A stretch of DNA of 7,564 nt from an uncultured Veillonella sp. GTDB lineage: Bacteria > Bacillota > Negativicutes > Veillonellales > Veillonellaceae. The notes under the pieces are model-generated. The model did no database searches. It saw only the letters and a program-made list of their open reading frames with translations, and was not told the DNA's origin. The translations under genes and the position numbers were made by a program. Shown here piece after piece: positions 1 through 6,912 of the stretch (the first letter of the stretch is position 1; every line of letters starts with the position of its first letter). The stretch spans positions 1-7,564 of the forward strand of contig CAAEOZ010000062.1 in assembly GCA_900757715.1 (NCBI GenBank). The letters run 5' to 3'.

Positions 1-37
1 CGCCGCCGTCAGCCATATGGATTTTTGCTTTTTTCAT
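1..37 (-). CDS. 5' end of an unidentified gene overlapping tcdA (12 codons visible)
   Basis: An ATG at 37..35 overlaps the tcdA stop as ATGA and opens a frame reading MKKAKIHMADGG up to the window edge without a stop. A GGAGG at 52..48, inside the end of tcdA, lies 10 bases upstream and could serve as its ribosome-binding site. The four-base overlap suggests translational coupling with tcdA. A second in-frame ATG at 16..14 (residue 8) is possible, but it has no Shine-Dalgarno sequence. The lysine-rich start followed by a short beta-strand-like segment ending in DGG resembles the beginning of small bacterial cyclophilins (peptidyl-prolyl isomerases). Twelve residues are far too few to assign a family, so that idea is a guess. 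Confidence 0.6.
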   Translation of the reverse strand, partial: MKKAKIHMADGG

Positions 38-741
38 TGTTCAGGTACCTCCAAAATTGTACGCAACACATGTGCTGCTAATATAAAACCTGCCACTGGG
101 GGCACAAAACTACATGTACCAGGACTTGTCGCTTCCCCACGGAATTGTGGTTTTGTCGGTTTTTCTGTAGAAAATAAAACTAATTGTTTTTTAATGCCCC
201 GTTTTTTGAGTTCCCGACGCATAACGCGCGCAAGAGGACATGTATGAGACTTATTGATATCAGCAACCATAAGTTTTTCTGGGTAAAAGCGATTACCACC
301 GCCCATACAAGAAATAACAGGGATACTTTCACGTTGACAAACCTCAATAATATTAAGTTTAGCCGTTACCATATCGATGGCATCGATTACATAATCAACG
401 TTTAAACTTTGAATAAATCCAGGATAGTTTTCCTCAGTATACATAATATCATGAGTTTCTATCACTACATCAGGATTAATAGCTAACGCTCGCGCCTTTG
501 CCACCTCTACCTTACGTGCCCCAATCGTGTCATGAGTCGTAATCATTTGACGGTTCAAATTGCTAGGCGCTATGGAATCTCCATCGATAATGACGATGCG
601 ACCTACACCAGCTCGCACTAGCGCCTCAAGGGCACCACCACCTACGCCACCGACACCAAAGAGTGCAATAGACGTATCCTTTAATGTTTGGATTTTATTG
701 GGACCAACCAACCACTCTAAACGGGTTAACATATATTCCAT
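34..741 (-). CDS. tcdA: TcdA: tRNA threonylcarbamoyladenosine dehydratase (E1-like)
   Basis: This cytoplasmic ATP-dependent enzyme of the E1/MoeB/ThiF superfamily dehydrates and cyclises t6A37 to ct6A in ANN-decoding tRNAs (family knowledge). The 235-residue product has the nucleotide-binding glycine loop GVGGVGGG (29-36), the acidic strand end IIDGD (51-55), the NLNRQ motif (61-65) whose Arg contacts ATP, K77 after GAR, and the VIDAID strand (118-123). The block HTCPLARVMRRELKKRGI (about 166-183) is typical of TcdA and separates it from MoeB and ThiF; no CxxC zinc pairs are present. It is somewhat shorter than the E. coli protein (about 268), lacking part of the C-terminal tail. The start shares one base with the upstream glyoxalase stop (TAATG), and the Shine-Dalgarno is weak, so coupling is likely. 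Met4 (732..730) is an alternative start. Confidence 0.92.
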   Translation of the reverse strand: MEYMLTRLEWLVGPNKIQTLKDTSIALFGVGGVGGGALEALVRAGVGRIVIIDGDSIAPSNLNRQMITTHDTIGARKVEVAKARALAINPDVVIETHDIMYTEENYPGFIQSLNVDYVIDAIDMVTAKLNIIEVCQRESIPVISCMGGGNRFYPEKLMVADINKSHTCPLARVMRRELKKRGIKKQLVLFSTEKPTKPQFRGEATSPGTCSFVPPVAGFILAAHVLRTILEVPEQ

Positions 742-1115
742 TAATATTTACCTGCCGGAATGATTTCTGTCCAATATCCATCTGGATCCGCTATGAAATA
801 AATGCCCATATCAGCGTTCTCATAAGCAACAACACCCATCTCTTTATGTTTCTTAAGAGCTGCTTCATAGTCATCTACGTAAAACGCTAAATGGAATTCA
901 TTGTCGCCTAAATTATAAGGACGATCCCAATCGCGCAACCATGTAAGTTCTAATTCATGTGCTGTATAAGGACTTTTTAAATACACGAGAGTGAAAGCAC
1001 CGCTTGGGTCTTCCAAACGATGAGACTCCTCGAGCAATAACGCCTCTTTATAGAATGCTAGACTTTTATCAAGGTCTTTAACATTTATATTATTATGAGC
1101 AAACGAAAACTTCAT
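741..1115 (-). CDS. gloA: Glyoxalase I-like (VOC family) metalloenzyme
   Basis: This is a small cytoplasmic protein of the vicinal oxygen chelate fold, 124 residues with two beta-alpha-beta-beta-beta modules. Four candidate metal ligands sit where glyoxalase I has them: H7 (start of strand 1), E56 (in ELELT), H75 (in FHLAFYVDD) and E117 (in YWTEII). The DPDGYWTEI ending is typical of lactoylglutathione lyases, which convert the hemithioacetal of methylglyoxal and a thiol to a lactoyl thioester. The short, Ni/Co-type bacterial form is the likeliest match. The actual thiol (glutathione or another) cannot be read from sequence. The start at 1115 is chosen because AAGGAGG lies four bases upstream. 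The frame stays open to 1178, but that extension would translate the ribosome-binding site. It follows sbcC by 92 bp and shares one base with tcdA. A VOC protein of other specificity remains possible. Confidence 0.85.
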   Translation of the reverse strand: MKFSFAHNNINVKDLDKSLAFYKEALLLEESHRLEDPSGAFTLVYLKSPYTAHELELTWLRDWDRPYNLGDNEFHLAFYVDDYEAALKKHKEMGVVAYENADMGIYFIADPDGYWTEIIPAGKY

Positions 1116-1119
1116 AGAA

Positions 1120-1126
1120 CCTCCTT
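1120..1126 (-). promoter_or_regulatory. Ribosome-binding site that fixes the glyoxalase start
   Basis: A perfect AAGGAGG (minus strand 1126..1120) sits four bases before the ATG at 1115. It decides against the upstream in-frame ATG at 1178, which has no Shine-Dalgarno and would add 21 residues unlike the family. Confidence 0.85.
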
Positions 1127-1189
1127 CGTAAATACAGGATGTTTTTGTAGGAATTCTCCTCTTTTTATAGTAACACATTTGGCAAATCT

Positions 1190-1216
1190 ATATCTAGTTA
1201 ATGATATCTAGTTAAT
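1190..1216. repeat. 13-bp direct repeat spanning the sbcC stop codon
   Basis: The sequence ATATCTAGTTAAT occurs at 1190-1202 and again at 1204-1216, one base apart. The second copy contains the last two sense codons and the TAG stop of sbcC; the first copy repeats them in the untranslated spacer. It looks like a small slippage duplication at the gene end. No function is apparent. Confidence 0.85.
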
Positions 1217-4200
1217 AACAAATTTTGCCGTACTACCATCGTCACCGCGAATAACTTCTAAATGAGCAGGTATGCGCGATTTTAACTCAGGCACATGGGA
1301 AATCATACCGATAAGGCGCCCAGAAGTTTGCAATTGTACCAATGTTTCCATAGCTAGTTCCAATGTATCTGGGTCAAGCGTGCCAAAGCCTTCATCGATG
1401 AACATCGTATCCATATGGATACCACCAGCATAACTTTGAATAACATCCGCTAATCCCAAGGCAAGCGCCATAGAGGCCAGAAATGTTTCGCCACCCGACA
1501 AGGTATTTGCCGGTCTAGATTGCCCCGTGAAAGCATCCATAACTGCCAAATCAAGGCCTTGCTTGCCACGACCACCACCTGTATAGTCAGATCTTTCCAA
1601 GGAATATCTGTTGCGACTCATCTTCTGAAGTCGTAAATTGGCTGCATATACGACCTCATCTAAGATAGCCCCCAATACATAACGCTCAAAGGTAACATTT
1701 TTAAAGCCTTGCTCCCCACCATTAGCGAGATCATTTAATCGGCTTAAGAACTTCACCTGTTCCCGAGCCTCGCCCATAGCAGTTTCAAGTTCTTCTAATG
1801 AGTTGAGCGTAATTTCAATATGCTTTGTTTCTTTATCCCATGCTGCTAGATTACCTACTAGCGTATCTCGATGCTCTACTGCTGTAGCATAGATTTCATC
1901 AGAAACAGTATCACTTGGCTTAACCACAGTTTCTGTGGCCTTTAACGCCGCATCATATACAGCTTGTGCTTTATTAAAGGCTTCATCCAAAGCATGCAGC
2001 TGTGTTCTATAGTTCTCTATTTCTTTAATATCACGTAAAGCCTCTACAAAATCATCTTCTGCTAAAGAAATAGTTTGTAATGACTGTGTATAGTTCTTAT
2101 ACATCAAATTGAGATTTTTTGTTTCTTCTTTTACTTGAGAGGACAATGTTTCTAAGCGTCCGCGTTTGGCATTCAACTGTTCTCGAGCAGTATCTAAATT
2201 AGTTTTGCTAACTTTCACCTGCTCATCGTAAACTGTAATATCACTATCCAATGACTCTAACTGTTTTTGCCATGCAGCTATATCCGTAGTTGGTAACGTT
2301 TTAGATAGAGCATCAATGTTAGCTTGTACTGAGCTAATACGAATCTCTAGGTCGTGTAGATTTTTAAGTAATTCATTATGAGCAAGCTCTAAAGTTGCTA
2401 ACTTATCTCGAGCTACTTTTAACTTCTGCTCATTGTCAGCTATAGTTTTACTTAACAATTCAGACTTACCACGTAAAGCTGTGAGTCGCTCCATTTTAGC
2501 CAACAAATCTTGTTGAACAGATGCAAAGTTTTTCTCAGAAAAATCATCCATAGATAACTTTAGCGTAGAAACTTGCGCGTCTACTTGCTTAGTTAACTCA
2601 CCAAGACGAATAACTAAGGTTTTCTGTTGTCCCACTTCGCTAGCTTGCTTTTGTAGTGCTGCGTCACGGGCTGTACGAGCCTCTTCAATTTCATCCTTAG
2701 TCGGATAAATCTCTGGCTTCGCCGCTAACTGTGGATGTTCTGTAGAGCCACAGACCGGACAAGGTTCATTATCTACAAGTAAATGAACTAGCTCAAAGGC
2801 GCGCCCTTCTTGCATTAAATGCTCTAATCGTTCAAGATGTACCTTTGCAACCTGCACTGTTTCATCTAAAGATGCTAACGTTTGGCCTTTATCATCGATT
2901 TCTTTTTGTACCTTACTAATTTCTTCTAGTAATTCAGAATATCTATGCAAATCATTTAGTTGCTCTTGAATAATAGGAGTATCTTCTAAGAATTTATTAT
3001 TATCTTGTAACTGTTTACGCAAAGCTTCTAAATCAGCTTCTAACGTTTTTACAAGTTCCCGTTGTTTTACTAATGCATCTTCGCTTTTTTTACAATCTAA
3101 TTCTTCTAAATGACTATATAATGTGGAGAATTCCTTTTTCAATACATCTAACTCATCAAACTTCTTCGCTTGCTGTTGAAATTGAGCTAAGGTAGTTCTC
3201 TTAGCTTGTATACTTTCAGCTTGACCTTCTAAGCCACTGTAAACCTCTAAACAACTGGCCTCATGTTGAGTTGCCAGTTTCACACGTTCTTCTGCATCTG
3301 AAAGAGCCTGTTCTAAAGTTTTTAATACAGCCTGTTTCTCAATATATTGTTTATATAATTCATGCGTTGGTGTCAAAGAGTTAAGGAACTGAACCTTTTC
3401 GCTTAGGTTTACGCGCTCAGTTTCCCTTGCTTTCACTATGTCAAATTTTGAAGTGGCCTCAGTAAGAGATTGTTGAGCCTGATTATATAACGACCATTGA
3501 TTTCGAAGAACATTAAACTGTTCTACCACGGTTACTGCCTCATCTCGATCTATAGCAAGAGCGTCTCGATGTGAGCCCCGATTTGCTAGTAACTCACGCA
3601 CATGTTCAATGGTTACCATTGGAGTTGCTCCATCACGAGGGATGGACTGTATGAAGGCAGTTTGCTTTGTTAGATTTTCTTCAATACCTGCCTTTGCTTC
3701 ATCATAGGCGGTCTTGAGTGCTTCTTGTAATTTCCGATATAGTTCCGTTCTAAAGAGTGTATGCAGTAATTCCTCACGTTCACTCGTAGAGGCAACCAGC
3801 AACTTTCGGAATTCCCCTTGAGGCAATAGCACAACTTGTAAGAACTGATCCTTGCGAAAGCCTATAATTTGCTGAATGGTATCGCGAATGGCGGCGGCCG
3901 AAGTGGCAATAACCTTCCACTCTCCGTCTTTCATTTCATATACAGTAGCACTAGCATTCTGCTCACGCATCCCCGTGCCACGTTTCTTTGCTACCATCTG
4001 TTTCGGTAACCGTTCAACACGATATTGTGCATCGCCAATAGCAAAAGAGAAATCAACACGAGTCATCCGATGAGGTTCTGCAAAATCACTGCGAATAGCA
4101 TCTGTTTTACGTACTTCCCCACTCGGCTCACCATACAAGGCATACACCATGGCATCTAAGATTGATGTTTTCCCTGCCCCTGTAGGGCCAGCGATGAGAA

Positions 4201-4291
4201 ACATGGAATGGTCTTGGAGCTCATTAAAGTCCAATGTGACCGAATCACGATACGGACCAAAGGCTTCTATAGTTAATGATATAGGCTTCAT
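1208..4291 (-). CDS. sbcC: SbcC: Rad50-type ATPase subunit of the SbcCD nuclease
   Basis: SbcC is the SMC-like ATPase that, with SbcD, opens DNA hairpins and resects or cleaves protein-blocked double-strand ends (family knowledge). The 1027-residue length is close to the E. coli protein (1048). Visible in order: N-terminal strand with Walker A GPTGAGKTS (35-43); Q-loop region LLPQGEF with Q158; a long first coiled coil (about 180-490); zinc hook CPVC with C511 and C514 almost exactly at the midpoint, the dimerisation apex; a second coiled coil (about 530-850); TFERYVLG (867-874); ABC signature LSGGE (931-935); Walker B ending in D966-E967; D-loop GTLD (970-973); and the ISH switch His H999. 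The start directly abuts the sbcD stop (TAAATG), and its AAGGAGG lies inside the last sbcD codons, so the two are coupled. No frameshift or missing motif is seen. Confidence 0.97.
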   Translation of the reverse strand: MKPISLTIEAFGPYRDSVTLDFNELQDHSMFLIAGPTGAGKTSILDAMVYALYGEPSGEVRKTDAIRSDFAEPHRMTRVDFSFAIGDAQYRVERLPKQMVAKKRGTGMREQNASATVYEMKDGEWKVIATSAAAIRDTIQQIIGFRKDQFLQVVLLPQGEFRKLLVASTSEREELLHTLFRTELYRKLQEALKTAYDEAKAGIEENLTKQTAFIQSIPRDGATPMVTIEHVRELLANRGSHRDALAIDRDEAVTVVEQFNVLRNQWSLYNQAQQSLTEATSKFDIVKARETERVNLSEKVQFLNSLTPTHELYKQYIEKQAVLKTLEQALSDAEERVKLATQHEASCLEVYSGLEGQAESIQAKRTTLAQFQQQAKKFDELDVLKKEFSTLYSHLEELDCKKSEDALVKQRELVKTLEADLEALRKQLQDNNKFLEDTPIIQEQLNDLHRYSELLEEISKVQKEIDDKGQTLASLDETVQVAKVHLERLEHLMQEGRAFELVHLLVDNEPCPVCGSTEHPQLAAKPEIYPTKDEIEEARTARDAALQKQASEVGQQKTLVIRLGELTKQVDAQVSTLKLSMDDFSEKNFASVQQDLLAKMERLTALRGKSELLSKTIADNEQKLKVARDKLATLELAHNELLKNLHDLEIRISSVQANIDALSKTLPTTDIAAWQKQLESLDSDITVYDEQVKVSKTNLDTAREQLNAKRGRLETLSSQVKEETKNLNLMYKNYTQSLQTISLAEDDFVEALRDIKEIENYRTQLHALDEAFNKAQAVYDAALKATETVVKPSDTVSDEIYATAVEHRDTLVGNLAAWDKETKHIEITLNSLEELETAMGEAREQVKFLSRLNDLANGGEQGFKNVTFERYVLGAILDEVVYAANLRLQKMSRNRYSLERSDYTGGGRGKQGLDLAVMDAFTGQSRPANTLSGGETFLASMALALGLADVIQSYAGGIHMDTMFIDEGFGTLDPDTLELAMETLVQLQTSGRLIGMISHVPELKSRIPAHLEVIRGDDGSTAKFVIN

Positions 4292-5653
4292 TTAGTCCTC
4301 CTTAAGAATTCGGTCCCATACAGAGTTAATATATTGCTGTTCTTGCTCTGTTAAAGGTTCCTTCCACACAGTTTCTGCAAATTGATTAAATAATTGACGC
4401 TCATTTAATTTTTTAAAAACCGCATCGCTCAGCTCTGCTATTGGTCCTGCCACGCGACCAACTAGATCAATGGTCATACAACGATGATAAACCTGGCGCA
4501 ATTTAGCCATTCCATCCATAATCGGCATCGTATCAAGTAAACGAGCTTGCACATAATCATCCCTATGCTTAGCCTGTAATGCTTTATCATTTAACAAGTC
4601 TTCAAAATAACCTTCCAAAATGACTACATCTCGCTTCGCCTCCACAGGAATCGTGCTAATATCTACGCTCCCCTTTGTATCCATATCAATGATAGTGAAA
4701 GATTTCTTCTGTGTATGTTCATCAAAGGAATATTTTAATGGAGAGCCACTATAGCGAATATGATCAGCACCCATTCGTTGAGGTCCATGTAAATGTCCCA
4801 AGGCAGTATAGTGAAAGTCTTTAAAAACTTGAGGATTTACCTGTTCACTGCCACCTACAGACAAGGTACGCTCTGAGCCCCCTACTTCACCTCCCATAAC
4901 AAAAGCATGGCTAATGGCGATACTGCGCATCCCCTTAGGCACTTGTTTATACAAGTAGTCGCTCCAAGCCTGATACATTTGGTCATAATTATGCAGATTC
5001 AAAATGCTTTCACAATTTTGTTCATAACACTGTGTTGCTATCTCAGCAATTTCAGTATCGGTAGCTTCTGCATTAATAGCCTCTACATCAGCAAATAAAG
5101 AGCCTTCTATAATATCTTGAAATGACTCCTTTGATTTAGACCGTTTTGACTTTGCTTTAGTCTTGGTTTCTACACTCTCCAGATTTTGAACAGTTGCTGA
5201 AGCAGTATTACCAGAACTTAAACCTAAGGCCTCACCTATGCGCCGAGGTTCACTAAAAGGCATAGGACAAATTGCCACCTTGCCATCTGTCCCTTCAAAT
5301 TCAAAAGGTTTTAAAGCGTGATGAGGAGAGCCCCAAATATGAACACCCGATTGTCCCAACATGGAGCGCCCCACTTCAAGACGTTCCGCCCCATCGTGAT
5401 TACCACTCACCACAAAGAGAGGCACCTTATAATCCATAGCGAGACGAGTAATTATGGAGTCCCACAGTTCGATAGCTTCAATGGGTGGCACAGCTCTATC
5501 AAAAATATCCCCTGCGAGCAATATGCCTTCGATATTTTCATCTTTCAAAATAGTAAAGAACTGATGTTCCAACACATGAGCTTGGTCTTCTGTTAAGTGC
5601 TGGCCATAAAAAATACGCCCTAAATGCCAATCGGCAGTATGTAAAAAACGCAT
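4292..5653 (-). CDS. sbcD: SbcD: Mre11-type nuclease subunit of SbcCD
   Basis: SbcD is the metal-dependent phosphodiesterase partner of SbcC, with 3'-5' exonuclease and hairpin endonuclease activity (family knowledge). All calcineurin-like motifs are present: D8-x-H10, GDIFDR with D49, GNHD with N85 and H86, H249 in ISHAFVMGG, and GHLH with H287 and H289. The remaining C-terminal part (about 340-453) should be the cap and SbcC-contact region. At 453 residues it is longer than typical SbcD (about 390-400). The excess sits between PMPFSEP (130-136) and H249 and includes a Lys/Ser/Thr-rich stretch (about 160-176) that looks disordered. The start at 5653 is supported by a G-rich Shine-Dalgarno (AAAGGGGGA, 5666..5658) four bases upstream. 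It heads the sbcDC pair. No convincing promoter was found in the 215 bp upstream, so transcription from nfo is possible. Confidence 0.97.
   Translation of the reverse strand: MRFLHTADWHLGRIFYGQHLTEDQAHVLEHQFFTILKDENIEGILLAGDIFDRAVPPIEAIELWDSIITRLAMDYKVPLFVVSGNHDGAERLEVGRSMLGQSGVHIWGSPHHALKPFEFEGTDGKVAICPMPFSEPRRIGEALGLSSGNTASATVQNLESVETKTKAKSKRSKSKESFQDIIEGSLFADVEAINAEATDTEIAEIATQCYEQNCESILNLHNYDQMYQAWSDYLYKQVPKGMRSIAISHAFVMGGEVGGSERTLSVGGSEQVNPQVFKDFHYTALGHLHGPQRMGADHIRYSGSPLKYSFDEHTQKKSFTIIDMDTKGSVDISTIPVEAKRDVVILEGYFEDLLNDKALQAKHRDDYVQARLLDTMPIMDGMAKLRQVYHRCMTIDLVGRVAGPIAELSDAVFKKLNERQLFNQFAETVWKEPLTEQEQQYINSVWDRILKED
4297..4303 (-). promoter_or_regulatory. sbcC ribosome-binding site inside the end of sbcD
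   Basis: A perfect AAGGAGG (4303..4297) lies within the final codons of sbcD, five bases before the sbcC ATG. sbcC translation thus starts exactly where sbcD translation ends, as expected for subunits of one complex. Confidence 0.85.
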
Positions 5654-5759
5654 TTCGTCCCCCTTTCCAGTTCTCCCTACACCTTACACAATGTATATAT
5701 CCGAATGCAAAACAAATGCTTAGTCCCATAACTTTATGGAAATTCAATAACGTTATATA

Positions 5760-5786
5760 GCTTTAATAGCTTTAATAGCTTTAATA
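5760..5786. repeat. Three tandem copies of a 9-bp unit upstream of sbcD
   Basis: GCTTTAATA occurs three times without interruption (5760-5768, 5769-5777, 5778-5786) in the 215-bp spacer between nfo and sbcD, about 105-135 bases before the sbcD start. A 10-bp palindrome ATAACGTTAT lies close by at 5747-5756. The rest of the spacer (5654-5868) is AT-rich. I found no clear hairpin terminator for nfo, no good -35/-10 pair, and no credible small gene there. Confidence 0.9.
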
Positions 5787-5868
5787 ATTTTATATGTTTT
5801 CAATAACTCGTATAGCATCAAGTATTCTACATATTTATTATATAACTAAATTAGCATCTGTGATTTAA

Positions 5869-6705
5869 TTATTTATTCTCTACGATAGAGCGCAACATAG
5901 CAATTTCTTTTGCGTATCCGTCTAATTCATTTGGCGTTTCCAAGTAGAATGGCAGGTTCGTCAATTTAGGATGTGTTACAACGCGAGCAATAGCATCGAT
6001 ACCAATATGTCCTTCCCCAATCTTTTCATGACGATCTTTATGGGCACCTATAGGATTTTTAGAGTCATTTAAATGAATGGCTTTCAAACGATCAAGACCT
6101 ACAATTCGATCGAATTCGTCAATAACGCCATCAAGATTGTTTACGATATCATAACCACCTTCGTGAATGTGGCAAGTATCAACGCACACACCCATGTACT
6201 CTTTTAGCTTTACACCATCGATAATGCGCGCAATCTCTTCAAAACGGGAACCAATTTCTGTACCTTTACCAGCCATTACTTCCAAGAGGACTGTTGTCTT
6301 CATACCTGGAAACAAGATTTCATTCAAGCACTCTACAATGTATTCAATACCTTGATCTACGCCTTGCTTCACATGGCTACCAGGGTGAAAGTTATACATT
6401 TGACCTGGTAAATATTCCATACGCTCTAAATCTTCCATCATAGACTGCTTCGCAAAAATGCGTAAATCCTCTTTGGCTGCACATGAGTTATAGGTATACG
6501 GTGCATGTGCTAATAAGGTGCCAAAGTTGTGCTCTTTCATATATGCACTAAGGTTATTCATATCCTCAACATCGAGAGCTCGCATGCCCCCTCCACGAGG
6601 GTTACGCGTAAAGTATTGGAAGGTATTGCCTCCAATTTTAGTAGCTTCCTTGCCCATATGTAAATAACCTTTGCTAATTGATAAGTGACTGCCTATTACA
6701 AACAT
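5869..6705 (-). CDS. nfo: Nfo: endonuclease IV (zinc AP endonuclease)
   Basis: Endonuclease IV cuts the backbone 5' to abasic sites and removes blocked 3' ends left by oxidation, acting in base excision repair (family knowledge). The 278-residue product has the usual size and TIM-barrel pattern. All nine ligands of the trinuclear zinc site can be placed: H67 (LLAHAPY), H107 (NFHPGS), E142 (LLEVMAGKG), D176 and H179 (CVDTCHIH), H211 (IHLNDSK), D224 and H226 (HKDRHEKIG), and E256 (YLETPNE). The N-terminus GSHLSISKG is the family's standard opening, fixing the start at 6705, with AAAGGAG four bases before the ATG. It lies between perR and sbcDC, all on the same strand. The hairpin after perR suggests nfo has its own promoter. 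Confidence 0.97.
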   Translation of the reverse strand: MFVIGSHLSISKGYLHMGKEATKIGGNTFQYFTRNPRGGGMRALDVEDMNNLSAYMKEHNFGTLLAHAPYTYNSCAAKEDLRIFAKQSMMEDLERMEYLPGQMYNFHPGSHVKQGVDQGIEYIVECLNEILFPGMKTTVLLEVMAGKGTEIGSRFEEIARIIDGVKLKEYMGVCVDTCHIHEGGYDIVNNLDGVIDEFDRIVGLDRLKAIHLNDSKNPIGAHKDRHEKIGEGHIGIDAIARVVTHPKLTNLPFYLETPNELDGYAKEIAMLRSIVENK

Positions 6706-6723
6706 AATACTCCTTTATATATG

Positions 6724-6752
6724 ATTATACGATTTCTACAATTTTATAATTA
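6724..6752 (-). promoter_or_regulatory. Candidate nfo promoter
   Basis: A perfect -10 hexamer TATAAT lies at 6729..6724. At 17-bp spacing the -35 position (6752..6747) reads TAATTA, a poor match to TTGACA. A start about seven bases downstream of the -10 would give a leader of only about a dozen bases that still keeps the Shine-Dalgarno (6716..6710). The weak -35 keeps confidence low. Confidence 0.4.
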
Positions 6753-6758
6753 GAAAAT
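6744..6758. promoter_or_regulatory. Weak PerR-box-like site over the nfo -35
   Basis: On the plus strand TTATAATTAGAAAAT matches the Bacillus Per box (TTATAATNATTATAA) at 10 of 14 scored positions. The left half-site is perfect and the right half is degraded. It covers the -35 position of the candidate nfo promoter, a sensible operator location. In such AT-rich DNA this could easily be chance. Confidence 0.25.
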
Positions 6759-6786
6759 GCTTAACTCTAATATCTATTGTATTATG

Positions 6787-6830
6787 CTTATATCTATTTA
6801 TAGCTATTCTATAACACTAATAGATATAAG
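6787..6830. repeat. Nested AT-rich inverted repeat between perR and nfo
   Basis: CTTATATCTA (6787-6796) is exactly inverted at 6821-6830 (TAGATATAAG). Within the loop, TTATAG (6798-6803) pairs with CTATAA (6809-6814). The structure is almost entirely A/T and lies upstream of the candidate nfo promoter. It is too AT-rich for a normal terminator. An operator or cruciform-forming element is possible but unproven. Confidence 0.7.
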
Positions 6831-6857
6831 ATATAAGATATAAGCTACAAGATATAC
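6823..6857. repeat. 7-bp tandem repeat (three exact, two degenerate units)
   Basis: GATATAA is repeated exactly three times (6823-6829, 6830-6836, 6837-6843), followed by the diverged units GCTACAA (6844-6850) and GATATAC (6851-6857). The first unit forms most of the right arm of the inverted repeat at 6787-6830. It sits just beyond the hairpin that follows perR. Confidence 0.85.
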
Positions 6858-6867
6858 AATAACTAAT

Positions 6868-6909
6868 ATAACCCCTGCCGTGAAGGAGCCCTTCAACAAC
6901 AGGGGTTAT
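6868..6909 (-). terminator. Hairpin terminator after perR
   Basis: A perfect 10-bp outer stem (ATAACCCCTG at 6868-6877 with CAGGGGTTAT at 6900-6909) encloses an inner 6-bp stem (TGAAGG 6881-6886 with CCTTCA 6890-6895). It starts three bases past the perR stop in the direction of transcription. The 3' side continues TTATATTAGTTATT, T-rich but without a long uninterrupted T run, so termination may be partial. Confidence 0.7.
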
Positions 6910-6912
6910 CTA

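Noticed and set aside
17..247. Plus-strand open frames opposite tcdA (also 184-405 and 560-763)
   Set aside because: They are antisense to a well-supported gene, have no ribosome-binding sites and give low-complexity or unrecognisable products.
1116..1178. In-frame N-terminal extension of the glyoxalase to an ATG at 1178
   Set aside because: It would translate through the AAGGAGG ribosome-binding site, has no Shine-Dalgarno of its own, and adds 21 residues unlike the family.
1127..1207. Possible promoter for the glyoxalase (TTGCCA with TATAAA on the minus strand)
   Set aside because: The hexamers are only 10 bp apart. No pair with 16-18 bp spacing was convincing, so read-through from sbcC is as likely.
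2750..2761. CPVC motif in the middle of sbcC as a sign of a fused zinc-ribbon domain
   Set aside because: It is the normal Rad50/SbcC zinc hook at the coiled-coil apex.
3876..4073. Plus-strand frame opposite the sbcC N-terminal domain (and similar ones at 4907-5098, 5318-5596, 6167-6355, 6880-7128, 7198-7401)
   Set aside because: All are shadows of conserved minus-strand genes or run through the perR hairpin, with no independent evidence of coding.
5538..5747. 69-codon minus-strand frame across the sbcD start
   Set aside because: It overlaps the conserved catalytic N-terminus of sbcD in another frame, is rich in Cys/Trp/Arg without a recognisable fold, and has no good ribosome-binding site.
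5787..5868. Possible sbcD promoter (TTGAAA) and nfo terminator
   Set aside because: No acceptable -10 lies at the right distance from TTGAAA, and there is no GC-rich stem with a T-tail after nfo. The AT-rich half-palindromes are expected by chance.
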